Shown: one piece after another, positions 62,657-64,000 of the stretch
Numbering within the stretch: position 1 is the first letter of the stretch
Layout of the letters: each line of letters begins with the position of its first letter
Origin: Sulfitobacter sp. EhC04
GTDB taxonomy: Bacteria > Pseudomonadota > Alphaproteobacteria > Rhodobacterales > Rhodobacteraceae
Length of the DNA stretch: 64,000 bases
Reading direction: 5' to 3'
Assembly (NCBI RefSeq): GCF_001650875.1
Contig: NZ_LXYI01000009.1
Coordinates: 248,001 to 312,000, forward strand
The notes under the pieces: model-generated
Databases searched by the model: none
Told to the model about the DNA's origin: nothing
Seen by the model: only the letters and a program-made list of their open reading frames with translations
Position numbers and translations under genes: made by a program

Positions 62657-62683
62657 TCCCGATCTCAGATCTTGCAAACAAAT

Positions 62684-62710
62684 GGGCATCCCTGCGGGGG
62701 TGCCTTTTTT
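62684..62710 (+). terminator. terminator of glnBA
   Basis: GGGCATCCC (62684-62692) pairs with GGGGTGCC (62697-62704) with one wobble, loop TGCGG, then TTTTTT. Lies 28 bp after the glnA stop. Confidence 0.85.
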
Positions 62711-62815
62711 GTTGCCCAAACCGTCTGAAATCGACCCCGCAGCCGTCACAATTCGAACCAAATTGGAAACGATACTGAATCCCACCAAAGGCAGGAACCA
62801 GCGGAAAGATCCGAT

Positions 62816-63064
62816 ATGAACAATGCAGCAAACGAAGCAGGTTTCGCCAGTCGGATCACCCGGATCGAGAAACACGCCCGCAAGCTGGATCGCCAGCGCA
62901 AGAAGCGCCGGTCACGCAGCCTGGGCAGCTACCTGGTGACCCCGCTGATGCTGTGTTTCTTCATGGCAGGCGGCACGGTTTTTGCCTGGGACGCAATGGA
63001 CCGCCCCACCGATTCCCCGCTGGAGATGGCAGGCATCCTGACCTCGAAAATACTGGCCTACTAG
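62816..63064 (+). CDS. small membrane protein with basic N-terminus
   Basis: 82 aa. The N-terminal half is strongly basic (RIEKHARKLDRQRKKRRSRS), then one transmembrane segment (about 38-57, SYLVTPLMLCFFMAGGTVFA) and a short periplasmic tail (DAMDRPTDSPLEMAGILTSK). It could be a membrane-anchored nucleic-acid or membrane-interacting peptide. I recognise no family. AGCGGAAAG lies upstream of ATG. It has its own promoter region after the glnA terminator. Confidence 0.6.
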   Translation: MNNAANEAGFASRITRIEKHARKLDRQRKKRRSRSLGSYLVTPLMLCFFMAGGTVFAWDAMDRPTDSPLEMAGILTSKILAY

Positions 63065-63176
63065 GGCCGACCCATATCCGGCGCGCCAGACTTTTCCTTT
63101 TCATGAAGTTCCTGCCAGTCTAAGCTACACGTCACGGCACTTGTGTCTGTCGTTTTACAATTGGCTGAGGATTATC

Positions 63177-63980
63177 ATGCGCCCTTTCAAATCTATTGTT
63201 ATTTCATTGAGTGTTATCACCGCCCTCGCCGCCCCCGGCTTTGCCGCGACCTGCGGCAACAATTCGGGCGGTTTCAACGCATGGAAAGCTGCCTTTGCCG
63301 GTGAGGCCAAGGCAGCCGGTGTCGGTCAGCGCGGGCTCGATGCGCTGGCTTCGGCACAATATGCATCCGGCACCATCGCAGCGGACCGCAATCAGAAGTC
63401 GTTCAGATATTCTCTGTCCAAATTCATGCAGGTGCGCGGGGCCGATACGATTGTGGCGCAGGGCCGCAAGCGCAAGGGGCAGAGTGCAGGCTTCTACCAG
63501 TCGCTTGAGCAGGCTTACGGCGTGCCTGCGGGCGTGCTGCTTGCCATCCACGGAATGGAAACCGGCTTTGGCGGGTTCATGGGCAATTCCTCCGTTGTCT
63601 CCGCGATCACGACGCTGGCCTATGACTGCCGCCGCTCCAGCTTTTTCGTGCCACATGCGATTGGCGCGCTGAAACTGGTGGACCGTGGCGCGATCACCGT
63701 GAACACCAAGGGCGCCAAACATGGCGAATTGGGCCATACCCAGTTCCTGCCGGGCAATGCCCTGCAATACGGCGTCGATGGCAATGGCGACGGGCGGGTC
63801 GATTTCTACAACCAGGCCGATGCAATGGCCTCCACCGCGAACTTCCTGCGCCGCAAGGGCTGGCAGCCCGGACAGGGCTATCAGGAAGGCCAGCCGAACT
63901 TCCGCGTGATCAAGCAGTGGAACGCCGCCACCGTCTATCAGCAAGCCATCGCGATCATGGGCGCACGCATCGACGGCTGA
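63177..63980 (+). CDS. lytic murein transglycosylase (SLT2/MltB-like)
   Basis: 267 aa from MRPFKSIVISLSVITALAAP; Sec signal peptide cleaved near residue 24. The MltB-type domain has catalytic Glu128 in GMETGFGGFMGNSSVVSAIT and HGELGHTQFLPGNALQYGVD with the later GDGRVDFYNQADAMASTANF. It cuts glycan strands of peptidoglycan with formation of 1,6-anhydro ends. A GCTGAGGATTATC region gives the ribosome-binding site; a longer in-frame start is rejected because it would disturb the signal peptide. Its substrate preference is not visible. Confidence 0.88.
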   Translation: MRPFKSIVISLSVITALAAPGFAATCGNNSGGFNAWKAAFAGEAKAAGVGQRGLDALASAQYASGTIAADRNQKSFRYSLSKFMQVRGADTIVAQGRKRKGQSAGFYQSLEQAYGVPAGVLLAIHGMETGFGGFMGNSSVVSAITTLAYDCRRSSFFVPHAIGALKLVDRGAITVNTKGAKHGELGHTQFLPGNALQYGVDGNGDGRVDFYNQADAMASTANFLRRKGWQPGQGYQEGQPNFRVIKQWNAATVYQQAIAIMGARIDG

Positions 63981-64000
63981 CCATTCCCGCTGACCACGGG

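Overview
The window is a GC-rich chromosomal segment of an alphaproteobacterium, most likely a marine Rhodobacterales (Roseobacter-group) species. Evidence for this is the tRNA-His without the usual G-1, an alphaproteobacterial LexA box (GAAC-N7-GAAC), a RibBA with a degenerate cyclohydrolase half, an OxyR/KatG pair, a carnitine dehydrogenase-thioesterase fusion, a four-subunit sarcosine oxidase, and several small families typical of this group (DUF6476, DUF6324, COG3904). There is no phage, no CRISPR array and no complete insertion sequence. Almost every base is in densely packed genes, many overlapping by 4 bp (ATGA), so operons can be read with confidence.

Layout. 1-5.3 kb: the 5' end of rpoH, rluD back to back with a DUF6476 gene, tRNA-His, small housekeeping genes, an SOS-boxed mmcB, and an unexplained two-gene operon (coiled-coil membrane protein plus ClpP-like periplasmic protease). 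5.3-6.6 kb: an ArsR-SRPBCC operon with two matched operators, then a gene-poor stretch that folds like a structured RNA and holds a 45-aa reading frame. 6.6-16.5 kb: riboflavin biosynthesis (nrdR-ribD and ribE-X-ribBA-ribH-nusB, all minus strand), split by a plus-strand capsule export block (kpsS, OPX lipoprotein, kpsC). 16.5-23.5 kb: yjbQ, a secreted protein, the HxlR/QorB pair, rpoD and dnaG. 23.5-30.5 kb: soxBDAG (sarcosine oxidase) and a glutamate dehydrogenase, which together use methylated amines and glutamate. 30.8-33.4 kb: three Tad-type pseudopilin/TadG genes. 33.5-36.4 kb: an ECF sigma operon (EF-hand protein, sigma, anti-sigma, metal-sensor-like protein). 36.6-41 kb: DUF983, Nudix, EamA, desaturase and XRE regulator. 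41-45.2 kb: carnitine catabolism with its GlxA-type regulator. 45.2-52.2 kb: aldo/keto reductase, MFS, metG and a chemoreceptor. 52.4-55.7 kb: oxyR/katG. 55.7-64 kb: AmgK-like kinase, amidohydrolase, tRNA-Leu, Hint protein, nnr, glnB-glnA and a lytic transglycosylase.

The strongest unusual signals are non-coding. A 157-bp inverted-repeat element (MITE-like) sits at a TA between two convergent genes, and its ends preserve both stop codons. Two long perfect palindromes lie at 29.0 and 34.2 kb, and two larger nested inverted repeats at 34.0 and 40.9 kb. There is also a candidate structured RNA (6S-like) at 6.2-6.4 kb, an rluD start codon that shares its bases with the divergent gene's start, and a short motif that recurs in the intergenic gaps. 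Start codons were chosen by ribosome-binding site, family N-terminus and operon overlap; all functional calls rest on motif recognition by eye.
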